Assembly: GCA_036365455.1 (NCBI GenBank)
Contig: JAWQUS010000030.1
Location: 7,130,001 to 7,194,000, forward strand
Reading direction: 5' to 3'
Origin: Macrosoma leucophasiata
Taxonomy: Eukaryota > Arthropoda > Insecta > Lepidoptera > Hedylidae
DNA: 64,000 nt
How positions within the stretch are numbered: the first letter of the stretch is position 1; each line of letters starts with the position of its first letter. The position numbers and the translations under genes were made by a program. This document shows, piece after piece, positions 45,253 to 57,229 of this stretch. Below the pieces are notes generated by a model. It was not told the DNA's origin. It saw only the letters and a list, made by a program, of their open reading frames with translations, and did not search any database.

Positions 45253-45437
45253 ATACTAGCTGTTTCCCGCGGATTCGCCCGCGTGGGTGTCTTTAAAAAG
45301 TAGCCTATGTTCTTTCTCAAAGTCAACTATCTCTGTAGGTACCAAATTTCATTGAAATCGGTTCAGTCGTTTGGACGTGAAAAGGTAACAGACAGACAGA
45401 CAGAGTTACTATCTCATTTATAATATTAGTAGGGATT
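45253..45437 (+). repeat. RTE-like non-autonomous element related to Family B
   Basis: It runs from ACTAGCTGTTTCCCGCGGAT through AATCGGTTCAGTCGTTTGGA and a GACA run to TTTATAATATTAGTAGGGAT. Confidence 0.8.
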
Positions 45438-45761
45438 TGTCAAGTCAAAAATCAATGAAAAAAGTCCCAGTAGGTACAAAGTAAAAGAGCTGGTGATAGA
45501 GCTTTTGCTATCGAGTTCACGTGTTCGCCGTAGGAAGGTAATACTTTCGTATCTAAGCACTTACTTGCTTACATTTATCGGAAATAAAAGGTAGCGCTCG
45601 ATATGGCTGAGTTTCAGTAAACCTAACAACTACGTTTAAGCAGATTTCCGGTTATTACCTACAGATGTAAAGATATAAAATCTTTCCGTGTTCGCATTTT
45701 GTATCTTTGTTTTGTATCTAAAGCGTCGTCATGAAAACTACAATAGATATGACTTATACCT

Positions 45762-46058
45762 ATTTTTTTTTTTATGTAATGGAAGTGGCAAACAAGCATG
45801 CAGTTCACATTGATGTTAAGTGATGACTGCAGCCTATAGACATCCACACAAAGACCAAGATCAAAATGCAGATGCGTTACCACTCTTGAGGCCTAAGGTG
45901 TTATGCCTCTGTGCCGGAAATTACAGGGCCGTACATTACCACCTGACCGAAACACGATAGTGCTGAACACTACCATTTAGCGGCAAGTATATTAGGTAAT
46001 GCGGTGGTGCCTACGCCCGCGAGCTCCGTCACTGGAGCTCTACCACCAGTAAAAAAAA
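45762..46058 (-). repeat. SINE-A, full length
   Basis: One of the best-preserved copies, from a T-rich left end through ATGGAAGTGGCAAACAAGCA to GAGCTCTACCACCAGT. Confidence 0.95.
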
Positions 46059-46254
46059 GTAAACTAAAGTATACAAAAGTATACTACATCTTCCAATTTA
46101 TATAAGATTCAAGATGTGGAGCAGAGAACAAATGTGTCGGTTTTTAATTCGCATAGGTAGGTCTCTACGTAGTAGAGTACACCGTGACAAGACTTAATTA
46201 GTGTCAAACGATTTTAATTTCCCATTTACGTGATCACAAAAATCAATTAAAATA

Positions 46255-46622
46255 ATATAATAATAATGGCAACCCATTATACGTCCCACTGCTGGGCACG
46301 AGTCTCTCCCCTTTTTTTTTTGGGAGGAGGCCTAGAGCTTACTCCACCACGCTGCTCCAATGCGGATTGGTGGAGGTGGGTGGGTTAGTGGCCAACCCAC
46401 TGTCGGATGTTTTCAAACCGCCCATAAGGCCTCCGACAAGGTTTAACGACTGCTATCCATCGATAGCAACCGGGACCGACGGCTTAACGTGCCCTCCGAA
46501 GCACGGACACGCGCATTTAATTTGCCACTAGCGGTCACCCATCACACTACCCGACCGCGCCCGTAGTGCTTAACCGAGCAGATCGCTTACGATCTACACC
46601 AGCCGCTGGGCCATGCGCGCGC
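46255..46622 (-). repeat. 5S-SINE, copy 2
   Basis: Minus strand head 46620-46515: TTAAGCACTACGGGCGCGG and GATGGGTGACCGCTAGTGGC align with the 5S rRNA A-box/intermediate-element/C-box region. The central CGTTAAGCCGTCGGTCCCGG is followed by a tail with CCCAGCAGTGGGACGTATAA, like an RTE-type LINE 3' end. Confidence 0.82.
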
Positions 46623-46674
46623 CAAAATCAATTATCCATTTATGAATTAAAATAGGTAGGTTAACCTTATTGAA

Positions 46675-46790
46675 ATGAAACTATTTTTACGGATTTATCT
46701 CGCGTATATTAAACTAAAATGTCAAAAATCCGTAAATATAATTTTATTTTAATGAGTGTAGCTCGCGAAAACCTAATAACATATTAGGTT
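46675..46790. repeat. Foldback MITE, short internally deleted copy
   Basis: Both arms (TTTTTACGGATTTATCTCGC left; inverted right) meet without the long centre found at 34806-35010. It ends GAGTGTAGCTCGCGAAAACC. Confidence 0.85.
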
Positions 46791-47149
46791 AACCTTTTTA
46801 ATAAATTTAGGAAGTGAACTTATCTTAAAAAAAAAATAATGCGCATTATTTTCGATACGATTCCGAAGTGCAACACAAGTATTTTTTATAAATTAGTTAA
46901 TAGGACGGATCCTTCACCTTCAAACTCCGTAACTGAAGCTCTACCATCAGTTTATGTTTCTTTATTCTTATCGTTCTTTCTTCTGTATCGTGCATTAGAA
47001 TTGATATATAGTGTAGGTATTGAGCATTTTTTATATTTATTTTAAGACAGGGGTTTAGTCACGCAGTGACTATGTCACCCCCCGATAGAAAAACACTACA
47101 ATTTAACATTTCACCTTAAAGGTAAGGGACACATTTAAAAACAAGTGTG

Positions 47150-47436
47150 TTTTTTTTTGTGTAATAGAAGTGGCAAACAAGCATGCAGTTCATATTGATG
47201 TGAAGTGATGACTGCAGCCTATAGACACTTACACAAAGACCAAGGTCAAAATATAGATGCGTTACCACTTCTGAGGCCTAAGGTGTTATGCCTTCGTGCC
47301 GGATTTACAGGGCCGTACATTACCACCTGACCAGAACACGATAGTGCTGAACACTACCATTTAGCAGCAAGTATATAAGGTAATGCCGTGGTGCCTACGC
47401 CAGCGAGCTCCATCACTGGAGCTCTACCACCAGTAA
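47150..47436 (-). repeat. SINE-A, full length
   Basis: From the T-rich end to GGAGCTCTACCACCAGT. Confidence 0.93.
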
Positions 47437-47659
47437 AAATATTTCGGCAACTGCAAGTGATGTGTTCGGGGGCACGTCAATGACACGCGGCAGATAGACT
47501 GTTTATTAAGAGTTAATTACTAACATAGCTCAGATATAATTCGATACATACATCACAACAACTTTGACGTCATAATTCACAATATTTCATCATAATAACC
47601 TTGTCAAGGAGAAAGCACACAAACAAGACAATACACACTAGCAAATATTTGGTTTAGAC

Positions 47660-47985
47660 CAGAGGTTCCCAAACTATTTTTTCTTGTAGACCCCTTTCAT
47701 TTTTTTTCTGGTGTCCGTGGACCCCTTTGCTACATTTATATCACATTCCCATATGTCTAAATTTTATTCACGCCTACGTAGACCCATCGAGTCTCCCATG
47801 GACCACTTTGGGAATCACTGGTATGATGTTAGTAAATTGGTACTATCAGTGTATGTGTTGAGATCCATTATCGTGGACCCCCATTTTTATTTCATGGACC
47901 CCATTTTTTTTTTTCGCTGACGTCGACCCCTTTTAGTTTGTCATAGACCCCCAGGGGTCGATATAGACCACTTGGGGAATCACTG
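47660..47985. mobile_element. hAT-type MITE, 326 bp, with perfect 8-bp duplication
   Basis: Ends are CAGAGGTTCCCAAACT and, inverted, CAGTGATTCCCCAAGTG. GTTTAGAC stands on both sides (47652-47659 and 47986-47993). An internal copy of the right end (TTTGGGAATCACTGG) ends near 47821, and GGACCCC/AGACCCC motifs recur inside. 8-bp duplications and CAGNGGTTCCCAA ends are hAT features. Confidence 0.93.
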
Positions 47986-48107
47986 GTTTAGACATTACTC
48001 GCTAGTCAACCAATTAATTAAAGGATAAACGTCCTAATTGAGAGGGTTAGCCTGAGCATACCTTTGGATGGATTGTTCATGTCATAACAAGTTTAATTAT
48101 AGTTACA

Positions 48108-48455
48108 ACTAGCTGTGCCCGCGACTTCGCCCGCGTGAGAATTAATGATTGTTCAGTATCTACCCGGACAAAGTCGTGGGCGCAGCTAGTATAAAAGTAG
48201 CTTAAGTTACTCCTTATAACATCAGCTATCTGCCAGTGAAAGTCCCGTCAAAATCGGTAAAGCCATTCCCAAGATTAGCCCCGCCAAACAAACAGACGGA
48301 CAGACAGACAGATAAATAGACAGACAGACAGACAAAAATTGTAAAAAATGTTGTTTTGTTATATGTACCGTGTATACATACATATGCATTTAGTAAAAAG
48401 CGGTTATTTTTATATTACAAACAGACACTCCAATTTTATTAATTTGTACAGATAT
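48108..48455 (+). repeat. Family B element, near full length
   Basis: From ACTAGCTGTGCCCGCGACTT to a short TACAGATAT tail, with an irregular GACA run. Confidence 0.92.
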
Positions 48456-48474
48456 ACCGAACCTGACATACCTA

Positions 48475-48731
48475 CAGTTGGGTACATTAAATATTGCTCA
48501 TCGACCTTAGGAAGGAGACCGGCTTATTTCGGGTCCGTAGAGCGTTATCTCTTTCACACCTTATCTATATGACGTTTGTCGACCATTTTGATCAAGTTTT
48601 GACCAATACCAAACAATCAGTGCTGACGTAGGCACTGCGCACCGGAGCTAACGCTCTACGAAGTCGAAACTAGCTGATTGTCTCTTTCGTAGGGCAATCG
48701 ATGTGCAATATTTCGTGTCGGATACCTACTG
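48475..48731. mobile_element. MITE, family of 59796-60036, copy 1
   Basis: CAGT.. ends with TA on both sides; internal AGAGCGTTATCTCTTTC and GTTTGTCGACCATTTTGATC are shared with the second copy. Ends are more diverged here. Confidence 0.7.
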
Positions 48732-49309
48732 TACTGTACTGTATTCCTGATATATGCGTACAAAAACTTGTGCCTATAAATGTATATATGTTGCTTACCA
48801 ATTTAATTACCTATCTACATGTAGATCTGTATGTCGAACGCACAATATAGGGTTCCGTCTCGAAGTACTTACATGTACCTACTTAAAAAACGGAACCCTA
48901 CATTGCACTCAGCTCGGGATGCGCTTGGCTTTTTTTACTATGCAAAAAGCAGCTACCTGAACCTTTTAAAATAAAAATGAATGTAAAAGTATTCGCAAGG
49001 CAAGTCCAAACATAAAATCTAATCCAACCAAATACATTATTAAAACTATGTAACTCTTAATGTATGTATGTAGGAGGTAATACACATATTCTATTCAAGT
49101 GTATTCCTTTGAAACGCGTATTCTTATTGTGATTTGAGTGCACATTAAATATTCAACAGAGGACATGTCAGCAGTTGGGGCTTGTGAGGTAGCTAGCATG
49201 CATTTTATATGAATCTACTGACTCTATGATGAAATACCTGATACTTGAGCTTACAGCGGAGTGTTATTGTTAGCAGGAAGGTTCTTTGGTTTCCGCTGTC
49301 TATAGATAC

Positions 49310-49440
49310 TCATTTAAAATAAAAATGTTTTAGTGGATTTATCTCGCATTATTTTAAGACGTAACCCAGGGTCACGGAATTGGAAGCGAAATAAACGTTA
49401 AAATGATTTTTAAAATCATTTAAGTTTAATAGGGTAACTC
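49310..49440. repeat. Foldback MITE, degenerate copy
   Basis: TTTTAGTGGATTTATCTCGC near 49330 and AAATCATTTAAGTTTAATAG near 49412 match the two arms. Confidence 0.6.
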
Positions 49441-49984
49441 CAGTAGGTAGATGACCTAATTTCTGAAAAAGCTTTGTAATTTAGGCTAGGTTGCATAATT
49501 TTACTTTAACTTTAACGAATTGTTAAAGTACTGGTTAAGTAATAGAGTGACTTGCGCAGTTTGAAAATTGTTAGATGACGCCCTAACCGTAACTGACCGA
49601 GCTGCAACTGTCAATCCTTATAACTTAAACTAGACCAAAAAATACGCTGGTACAACGCAGGCACTGCTAAAATATTTCTGTTATAGGTAGTTTAATTTGA
49701 CATAAACCATAATTTTAACAAATAATTTGAAGCAACCGTACCTTAATAATTAGTATTTTTTTGTTACCTATAAGTATCTGAGAACTTTGATTTTTATATT
49801 CGATATTACTAAACTTTTTTGAGTGTATAGTATTCGTTCATGTAAATTGTATTTTATTTTACCAATTACAGAAAGGATAGACGGCCGCTTTAGGGTGACT
49901 CAACGAAACAGCGACATTATTCATTTTTCCATGTAGGTATTATACATCCCTATTAGTAGGTACCTATGACTATGTACATGTGTA

Positions 49985-50147
49985 TTTTTTTAATGTTATG
50001 GAAGTGGCAAACAAGCCTGCAGTTCACATTGATGTTAAGTGATGACTGCAGCCTATAGACACCCACACAAAGACCAAGGTCAAAATGCAGAAGCGTTACC
50101 ACTCCTGAGGCCTAAGGTGTTATGCCTCTGTGCCGGAAATTACAGGG
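49985..50147 (-). repeat. SINE-A, 5'-truncated
   Basis: The T-rich 3' side is intact to TGCCGGAAATTACAGGG, where the match stops. Confidence 0.92.
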
Positions 50148-50566
50148 TATATAACTAGGTACGGTTTTACATATGTAAAGCCTTACAAATTCTCATAGAA
50201 ACACAGACCCACTTAGACGTAAAAGCTATAAATCTTACATGACTTTCTTTACATGATTATGTTGCTATAGTGCAAGCAAAGCGGCCGTTAGTCCCTCTTG
50301 AATAATAAATGTCGCCGGTCACCTCCGGGCCGACTCAAACATATGTAAATCGGGTAGTTTCTAATGCGAGCAAGACGCTCGATCTTATTTGTGAAGTTTT
50401 TTCTAAGAAATCAGATTTAAATTTACATACCCTGCCATGCAACATTGTGTAACTTTAAAAAGCGATCGGGTTTTATTTTCACATTAAGGTACTTATTCGA
50501 CCATTATAAACATAAATAATAAATTTAACGACTAAATATAATTAAAATTATTACGCGCCACACCCT

Positions 50567-50612
50567 TTGCCTACCCCGTTAGGGACTTGGCATGAAGATA
50601 CATACATGCATA
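50567..50612 (+). mobile_element. LINE 3' end scrap
   Basis: TGCCTACCCCGTTAGGGACT then GAAGATACATACATGCAT equals the last ~45 bases of 19300-19404. Confidence 0.65.
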
Positions 50613-50689
50613 CCACCTCAAAATCTAACCCGTGACTTGGAAAAATCAAATGATACTCTACAGATCTAACACCCGAGGGTCGGGTCTCG

Positions 50690-50812
50690 GTCGCATAGGC
50701 ACCACTGCATTACCTAGTCTATCTGCTATCAAATAGTAGCGTTGATTACTACCGTGCATTGATTCGATGGTAATGTATTAACTCATAATTGCTCTCACAG
50801 AGACAAAATAAC
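50690..50812 (+). repeat. SINE-A 5' half, diverged
   Basis: CGCATAGGCACCACTGCATT and CTCACAGAGACAAAATAAC are recognisable. Confidence 0.6.
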
Positions 50813-51271
50813 TAGAAAATGGAACACTGTCGATACACATAACCATTTCTGTTCAGTTATTTGTGGACGATTATTTATTTTATTAAAAAAAATTCAATGG
50901 ATAAGTATATCATTCATTGTTTTTTTTGTTAGAAGTGTTTATTTTTTTTACTTTTTTTGTAACTATTCACATGAAAATAGCATTAGCTCAAGTTTATCAA
51001 TTTTGAAGTGGAACTGACTTTAAAAATTGGTTAAAATCGAATAGCCTCAATTTGAAAACCTAAGTATTTTCGTCAAACAAGTATCTAACAAGGCAGTGCT
51101 AATCTCCCGTTACTCCCTTATATTAATAAGTGAGAATATTTTAGGGGATGTTCACGTAATAAAGCGTTGTTTAGCGCCCCCCGAATGAAATATAAGCTGT
51201 TCAAGAGAGTGAGTGCTTAGCAGTTTCCGTCGATACAATAAGGAATCTCTTTGAGAAAATTGATGTAATGA

Positions 51272-51493
51272 TTTTTTTTATGTAGGTAATGGAAGTGGCA
51301 AACAAGCATGCAGTTCACATTGATGTTAAGTGATGACTGCAGCCTATAGACGCCCACACAAACACCAAGGTCAAAATGCAGATGCGTTACCACTCCTGAG
51401 GCCTAAGGTGTCATGCTTCTGTGCCGGAAATCACAGAGCCTTACATTACCACCTGACCGGAACACGATAGTGCTGAACACTAGGTTTTAGCGG
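51272..51493 (-). repeat. SINE-A, 5'-truncated
   Basis: The T-rich end to TGCTGAACACTAGGTTTTAG. The rest of the 5' part is lost. Confidence 0.92.
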
Positions 51494-52179
51494 GAAGAGA
51501 GCGTCCCTTTAGGCGTCAGGGCGTGAAGGCCTCACCGCACATTTGTGGAAGAGAATTCTTCCGCCACTACAACCAGATAACCGAAAAATGGCGCTCAAAC
51601 CATTCCAATAGGGTGTTAGTAAATACAATAACGTGGGAGCGACAGTAGCGTTCCGCGATAAAACTTTCGCCATTGCAAAACCTAATCCTCAATCCCAATC
51701 TGCCTAGCGTAGTGATTAAAGCATATTTTCCCCTAATGACAAACAAAAACGTCTTTTGGGTGGAGTGATGACGATGATGATGATTTTACTCACATGTCCC
51801 TGATAGTTTTTTATGGTAGCATCGACTATAGAAGAAGGAAGCCTGATTGGTCTGTGGATAATAGTGACTCTACTCTATACACAGAGTAGTACTTGCAAAA
51901 ATCGCTGTGTATAAAATAAAGGCATGCATTTTTCTCACGATTTTCCGTCATGATATTTGTGTTCCGTGTAGGTATTAGGAGGCTTAGGGCGGGTTGATAT
52001 GACATGGAAATATTTCGCGGCTATAACCGCGGCCTTTCGTACAATCAGCTGTTCATCTATTTTTAAAAACTTGTTTTTTATCTTTATAATCTGTACAGAA
52101 ACATCAAATAAACTAAAAAGAGTGTTCATGAAATTATTGAATTTATAGATCGTTAAGAATTAATCTAATAATATAAAAT

Positions 52180-52398
52180 TCTCATGTCACAGTGTTTGTA
52201 ATAATACTCCTCTGAAACGGCTGGAACGATCATTATGAAATTTTCTTTTTATATTTGGTTGATATGAGAATCGGTTGTTGTCTATTTTTTCTATCCGTAA
52301 ATAGTGAGTGTGATCTACATCAATTATTTATTTGCGAGTTTTTGTAATTATTTTTTTATACCTCTAAGGCGATACGAAGTTCGTCGGGCAGCTAGTTA
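52180..52398 (-). repeat. Non-autonomous RTE-like element
   Basis: Minus strand begins AACTAGCTGCCCGACGAACT and ends ...GAGAATTTTATATTAT. Same general layout as Families B-D. Confidence 0.6.
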
Positions 52399-53719
52399 TT
52401 CATATGTTGGCACCAACATTACATTACCTGCCATAACATTAAAGATATATTACAGCAAGCCTGAAAACACAAATTATTATATAATCTACCATAATGTAAA
52501 AAACGAAGGCTTTTCAACAAACAAGAGTCAGTCTAACAAGCCTGTATAATTTCCACACCCCGTTATCCGTAGAGCCCTTATATTAATTAGCGTGGATATT
52601 TTGAGGGATATTATTTACGTAATAAAGCCTTATTTAGTGCCCCCCAAATGAAATATGAGCAATTGAGGAGAGTGAGTGCTTAGAAGTTTACGTTCCGATA
52701 CGGGGGATGTCTTTAAGTAGCCATTTTGAGGTTCTGAGCGAAGGTCGGAAATATGATCAAAATATTTATGGATATTTATTACGATCTTTTGTTTCGTTTT
52801 GGATATTGGTTTTTTTTAGCTTTACACATTTTATAAGCTAAGTATAATTGTTTTTAGGAAGCACTTGCCGTCTTATTTGAAGTATCAAATTTAGCCCTTG
52901 ATTTTTTTGTAATTAAGTTCAAATTCAATTCTAATTTATATATATCGTAGAGATATGACGACTCCAAAGCCAACTAGTGGAAGAGGGTTCATCCTTTAGT
53001 GCAGTTAGTCAACGTTACAATGGCGGTCAAGCCATTCGAATAGAGTGGTGGTATATACAATACCACTGGATGGGCAGCAGCGGCCCGCAAATACTACCGC
53101 CACTGCGATACATGCCAAGCGTAACGATATTCACTTAAATAAAATAATCTCACTTTTAAGAACTTTGTACAATTTCCAACAACTTTTAGTATAATATCAG
53201 CGTTACACAAAAACGTAATATTGACGAAGATCATTTTAAAATTTCTTCATTTTCTCCTTTCAATTCACGTTGTACTCGTATCACGCTGTTACGTCATAAC
53301 GTGCTTCAGTCATAAATGGGCCGTTGAGTCATTTCACCACTCGTAAAGTTTTGAATCGTTATATCCTACCAACTATTTCTTATAGATTTTAAGTTTCAAA
53401 GATAGATAATATTTATTTACCCAATATATTTTGGAAATCCAAGAAAAAATTTGGCGTCATTATTTGGTATTTTGTATGTTAATAAATACATGACATGACT
53501 ATAAATACGTGCGCAAGTACTATGTACATAAAATAACAAAATACCCCTCAAACATCAATAGAAATATCTAACGGCAAATCAAGCATATTCTTACATCACA
53601 AAAAGTCGGCACACGCATTATTTAAATACAATGGTCGTTCGTTAGGCCGGCGGCAGGCCTCAGGAGTTCGATGCAAGATTTAATTAAATCGCCTTCCCTC
53701 CCGCCCCCCTAAGCTTCCC

Positions 53720-54790
53720 CGTCGACGGCAATTTCCTACAGGCTTGATTTATTGTCAACCTTTGCCGCGAGCACCACCTGTGACCTCTGACGTCACGGCA
53801 AAGGATTGAGGATAGTTCTTATTTGGCCACAAGAACAAGGAACACAGCTTTGAACTAATGGTTCAAAACTATGTTCCTTGTAAAGATAAGATGCAAGGTA
53901 TGTTAAGTCCCTCAGTTACGGTTTATGTGCCTTAACTCTATCCAGTATTTCTGAATAGTATAGGATATTCTATAGGATATATTTCTCTATTTCCTACAAT
54001 TAACTTTTTCGTGTAATATAGTTTAATATTTAAACTTATTCAAAATTTGTAGTCTTCGCTAAGTAATTTTTAGCATTGGAACTGTTTTGGCTAATGAATT
54101 ATTCATTTCCTACCATAACCATAAGAATTACAAATAGCTGTAAGTTTCCTTAAATAAATGAATAAATAAATAAATATTGTTACATGGAAAAATACATGTT
54201 GGTTATGTAAACAGACAAATCTAGACACAAATACGGGTAAAGACGGTGTCTTTGTTGCAGATTTCATTTATTAGCCACCTATTTCGATCTACAAAGTTTA
54301 TATTTAAGTTTTTAGGTAAGGATCGTAGGTGGTAGGTGTGTAGCTGCCTAGAACCTGCCTAGAATATCTTAGTCAGATACTTATTTTGGCTTGCCTATTG
54401 AGTTTAATTTTTGAGCTACTTAATTCCTACAGGTTCAATTGTCAACTTTCACCGCGAGCACCCATTGTGGCTCAGAAAATCTTTGCTCAATTCGGTGAAG
54501 ACAGCACTTCAAAGGTTTGGGAAGAGGTTTTCTTGTAAGCTACAATTGGTAACTCAAAGCTATATTTGTCGTAAGTGTAAGGTGCAACGTCTATTAAGTC
54601 CCCCACTTACGGTTAATGTGCCTTGTCGCAATTCCTAGGACGTGGTTCCGTATTTCTACATAGAACATACGTGTTGGTAATGTATACAGACAAATGTAGA
54701 CATAAATAGGAGGAGTAAAGACACAATGTCTTTGTTCTGGGTTTTAATTTATTAGATACCTATTTCGGTAATCCTAAACACAATACCTAA
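53720..54790 (+). repeat. Direct duplication, ~350-bp unit, about 0.65 kb apart
   Basis: TTCCTACAGGCTTGATTTAT (53744) and TTCCTACAGGTTCAATTGTC (54423) start two stretches sharing 'CCGCGAGCACC', 'TTAAGTCCC...TTACGGTT.ATGTGCC' and, later, 'ATGTTGGT.ATGTA.ACAGACAAAT' with 'TGTCTTTGTT'. The copies are more diverged than those at 34 and 40 kb. Confidence 0.75.
53835..53881. repeat. 21-bp hairpin within the duplicated unit
   Basis: ACAAGGAACACAGCTTTGAAC pairs with 53861-53881 with two mismatches around a 5-base loop. It is in copy 1 only; copy 2 does not keep the pairing. Confidence 0.75.
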
Positions 54791-55734
54791 GTATTATAGA
54801 ATGACCAATGCAATGTCGACATATCGATATTTTAGGCCAAGAATTACATTTAAACTGAGACCATCTAACTCTTTGTCGGAAATAAACATGTCTCTATAAT
54901 TTTCAACATATTTCTTCACACCGAAGCTATACAACCGATCTATACACCGAAAACCCATTTGCAAGTATCTAAGGAAAAAGGGAACACCTCATATTGCCCA
55001 CTGGACTGTGTAAAGTATATTTCCTTGTCCAGCAAAAGATCGGGTTACTTTTTCTCGCACTATATTAAGACGGGATAACTTTCGTCCCTCGCGAACGGCT
55101 AAAATAGGGGCCTATGATTTATATCCATACTAGGACTACGCAACTACTTAAATCCGATACGCAAATTTTGTGAGAGCGATACCTATTTCTGGCTTCATAC
55201 GATTTCATTTCTGCAATGCTCTTCTTAGTAAGCATTGGATAACGTTGTTAGCAATTAATGCTGAAGCTACCTTTGCAGGTGAGCAGTGATTCTCCAAGAT
55301 GGGTGATCTTGACATGTTGATATCACGGCCAATTGGATGTGCCTTATCCTTTTTTTTATTTATTTTTATGATACATACATCATTTGTATCTTACTTGGTC
55401 AATTCTGGGCGAATAAAGGTTCTACGAAAATATTGAGTTACTATGATGTTGAAAATGTTATAGGTATGTTCTGTGCTCATTGGCTGCTCACGGAGACCAA
55501 TTCTACATTTACTTTTACTGAAATTAGCAAATATTCGCCTTTTTTTATGAAATATTTATGATATGGTATATTTCAGATATGAGTTGACATGCGGACTAAG
55601 AATAAACATTCATTTAGGTACCTATAACATTCATAAACTCGAATACGATCAATCTAAAATATTTGTGTGTTCAAACTTTAGTTCATTTTAGTAACTTCAC
55701 GAGGTTTTCTATAACAACATACGACATTAAAAAA
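54790..55734. other. No recognised feature
   Basis: AT-rich sequence. I see no gene, no known repeat and no strong structure. The 74-codon frame at 55337-55561 has no recognisable features. Confidence 0.5.
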
Positions 55735-56165
55735 TAACCTGCCAAGTGTGAGTCAGACTCGCACACGAAGGGTCCAGTATCATTTTTCATTTATAGGTAT
55801 GAATAAAAATGAATCGACAAAATGCTTGTACATAAGTGAATATCTTCCAAATAACGTTCGGTAAAAAAAAAAAAAGCAAATATTCAAATCTTCGATGACT
55901 GTACGAGGTTCGGATAGTTTTCTTTAAAAAAAACGACAAAAATTCGCATTTTTCGTTTGGAAATCTACCTTAAATATTTATTTTCTTTTGTGTTTACTAC
56001 TTTTTGGAAAGGCAGCAACAGAAATACATTATCTGTAAAAAATTTCTAATCTCTAGCTATCACGGTTCATAAGATACAGCCTGGTGACAGACGGACGGAC
56101 GAACAGCGGAGTCTTAATAATAGGAGCCCGTTTTCACCCATTGGATATGAAACCCTAAAAATTGA
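55735..56165 (+). repeat. Family H element
   Basis: It starts CCTGCCAAGTGTGAGTCAGA, contains CACGGTTCATAAGATACAGC and GACGGACGGACGAACAG, and ends near ATGAAACCCTAAAAATTGAC. A further RTE-like tail piece, with AATCCTTCTCGAGGTAGAGT, is at 56325-56452. Confidence 0.7.
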
Positions 56166-56928
56166 CATAATTAAAAACCCTTCATTTTGATACCCCACTC
56201 GATGGAACTGGAAGAAAAAAAAATGTTTGAACCACTTAATATTGCGTCTTAAATCCGCCATTTTGCTTTTTATTTTTTTTATTTACCTAGTGTCACTCGC
56301 GTCATTAAGACGAATCTAACGATACCCCATACATCGAAATCCTTGCAGCCGTTTAGGCTGTAGCAGGGAACATAGAAATCTACATACATACATACACCCG
56401 AAAAACATAACCTATAATCCTTCTCGAGGTAGAGTCGAGTAAAAAGATCTTAAAACATGTTTGCCTATAGATACAATAATTTTTCTTTAGTATATTTCGG
56501 AACCAACTTCAAAGAATAGAGATGTTTGGCAACAAGAAAACATGCTCCGAGTACTTTTCTAATGTTATCGAGGACCCTTCTCTCATCAAAGCTACCAACT
56601 TTCACTCAAAAAGACGTTTTCGACGGAACTTCGCTTATTAGACAACAAACTTTGCCGTAGCTACTTTTCATATCATCCCTACTAATTAATCAGTTGAGAA
56701 TCGAACAACAAAGTATTAAATTAGGAAAGTCGGATTTTCTAATAGCATTAATTAATAGAAATATAAATGTCTTGGCAGTAATTAATGCTATTGTTGGAAA
56801 TTTAAATGGAATCTACTGTCACGGTGGTTAAGCTTTGGTCACAAGTTCGATTCGTGTATCGGTGAAATAGAAATTGTGTTTATTGCAAGCACAGAAATCT
56901 AAATTTCTGTGATTGCGAGTTGCAAGGG

Positions 56929-57229
56929 TGCTAGCAGGCCACTACTACTATACTGGGGTCCTGGGTTCGATTCACGGGTCGGGTGTTATGTAACCACCGA
57001 TACATAAGTGAAATCCTTTACCTCTGGTTCTATTGGAATTTTTCCATTTTCTGGAAGGTTCCCAGTATCTCAAAGTCTGATAAGGTGCCCGGCGATGTCA
57101 ACGGGCTCTCCACCTGTTAAGTACATGGGCCTAAAACGTAACCGATAAGTCGTGGATGTTTGTATGTATGCTTGAATACATGCATTTACCTCTGCCTACC
57201 CCTTCGGCGATTACAGGCCTGACGTTGCA
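56929..57229 (+). repeat. SINE-E, A box damaged
   Basis: CTAGCAGGCCACTACTACTA then GTCCTGGGTTCGATTCACGG (B box intact), followed by the full body to CTACCCCTTCGGCGATTACA. Bases upstream of the head do not match. Confidence 0.85.

Larger units (their letters stand above)
51060..52700 (+). repeat. Direct duplication, ~190-bp unit, 1.43 kb apart
   Basis: Copy 1 is 51068-51255, copy 2 is 52510-52705. Shared: 'CCTTATATTAAT', 'ACGTAATAAAGC', 'CCCCC.AATGAAATAT', 'GAGAGTGAGTGCTTAG'. A SINE-A lies between them. Each copy is followed ~280 bases later by the dispersed repeat of the 37081 type, so the duplication may be longer. Confidence 0.85.

Noticed and set aside
46515..46620. A true 5S rRNA gene
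   Set aside because: Similarity is limited to the internal promoter region, the ends do not pair as in 5S rRNA, and the sequence continues into a SINE body.
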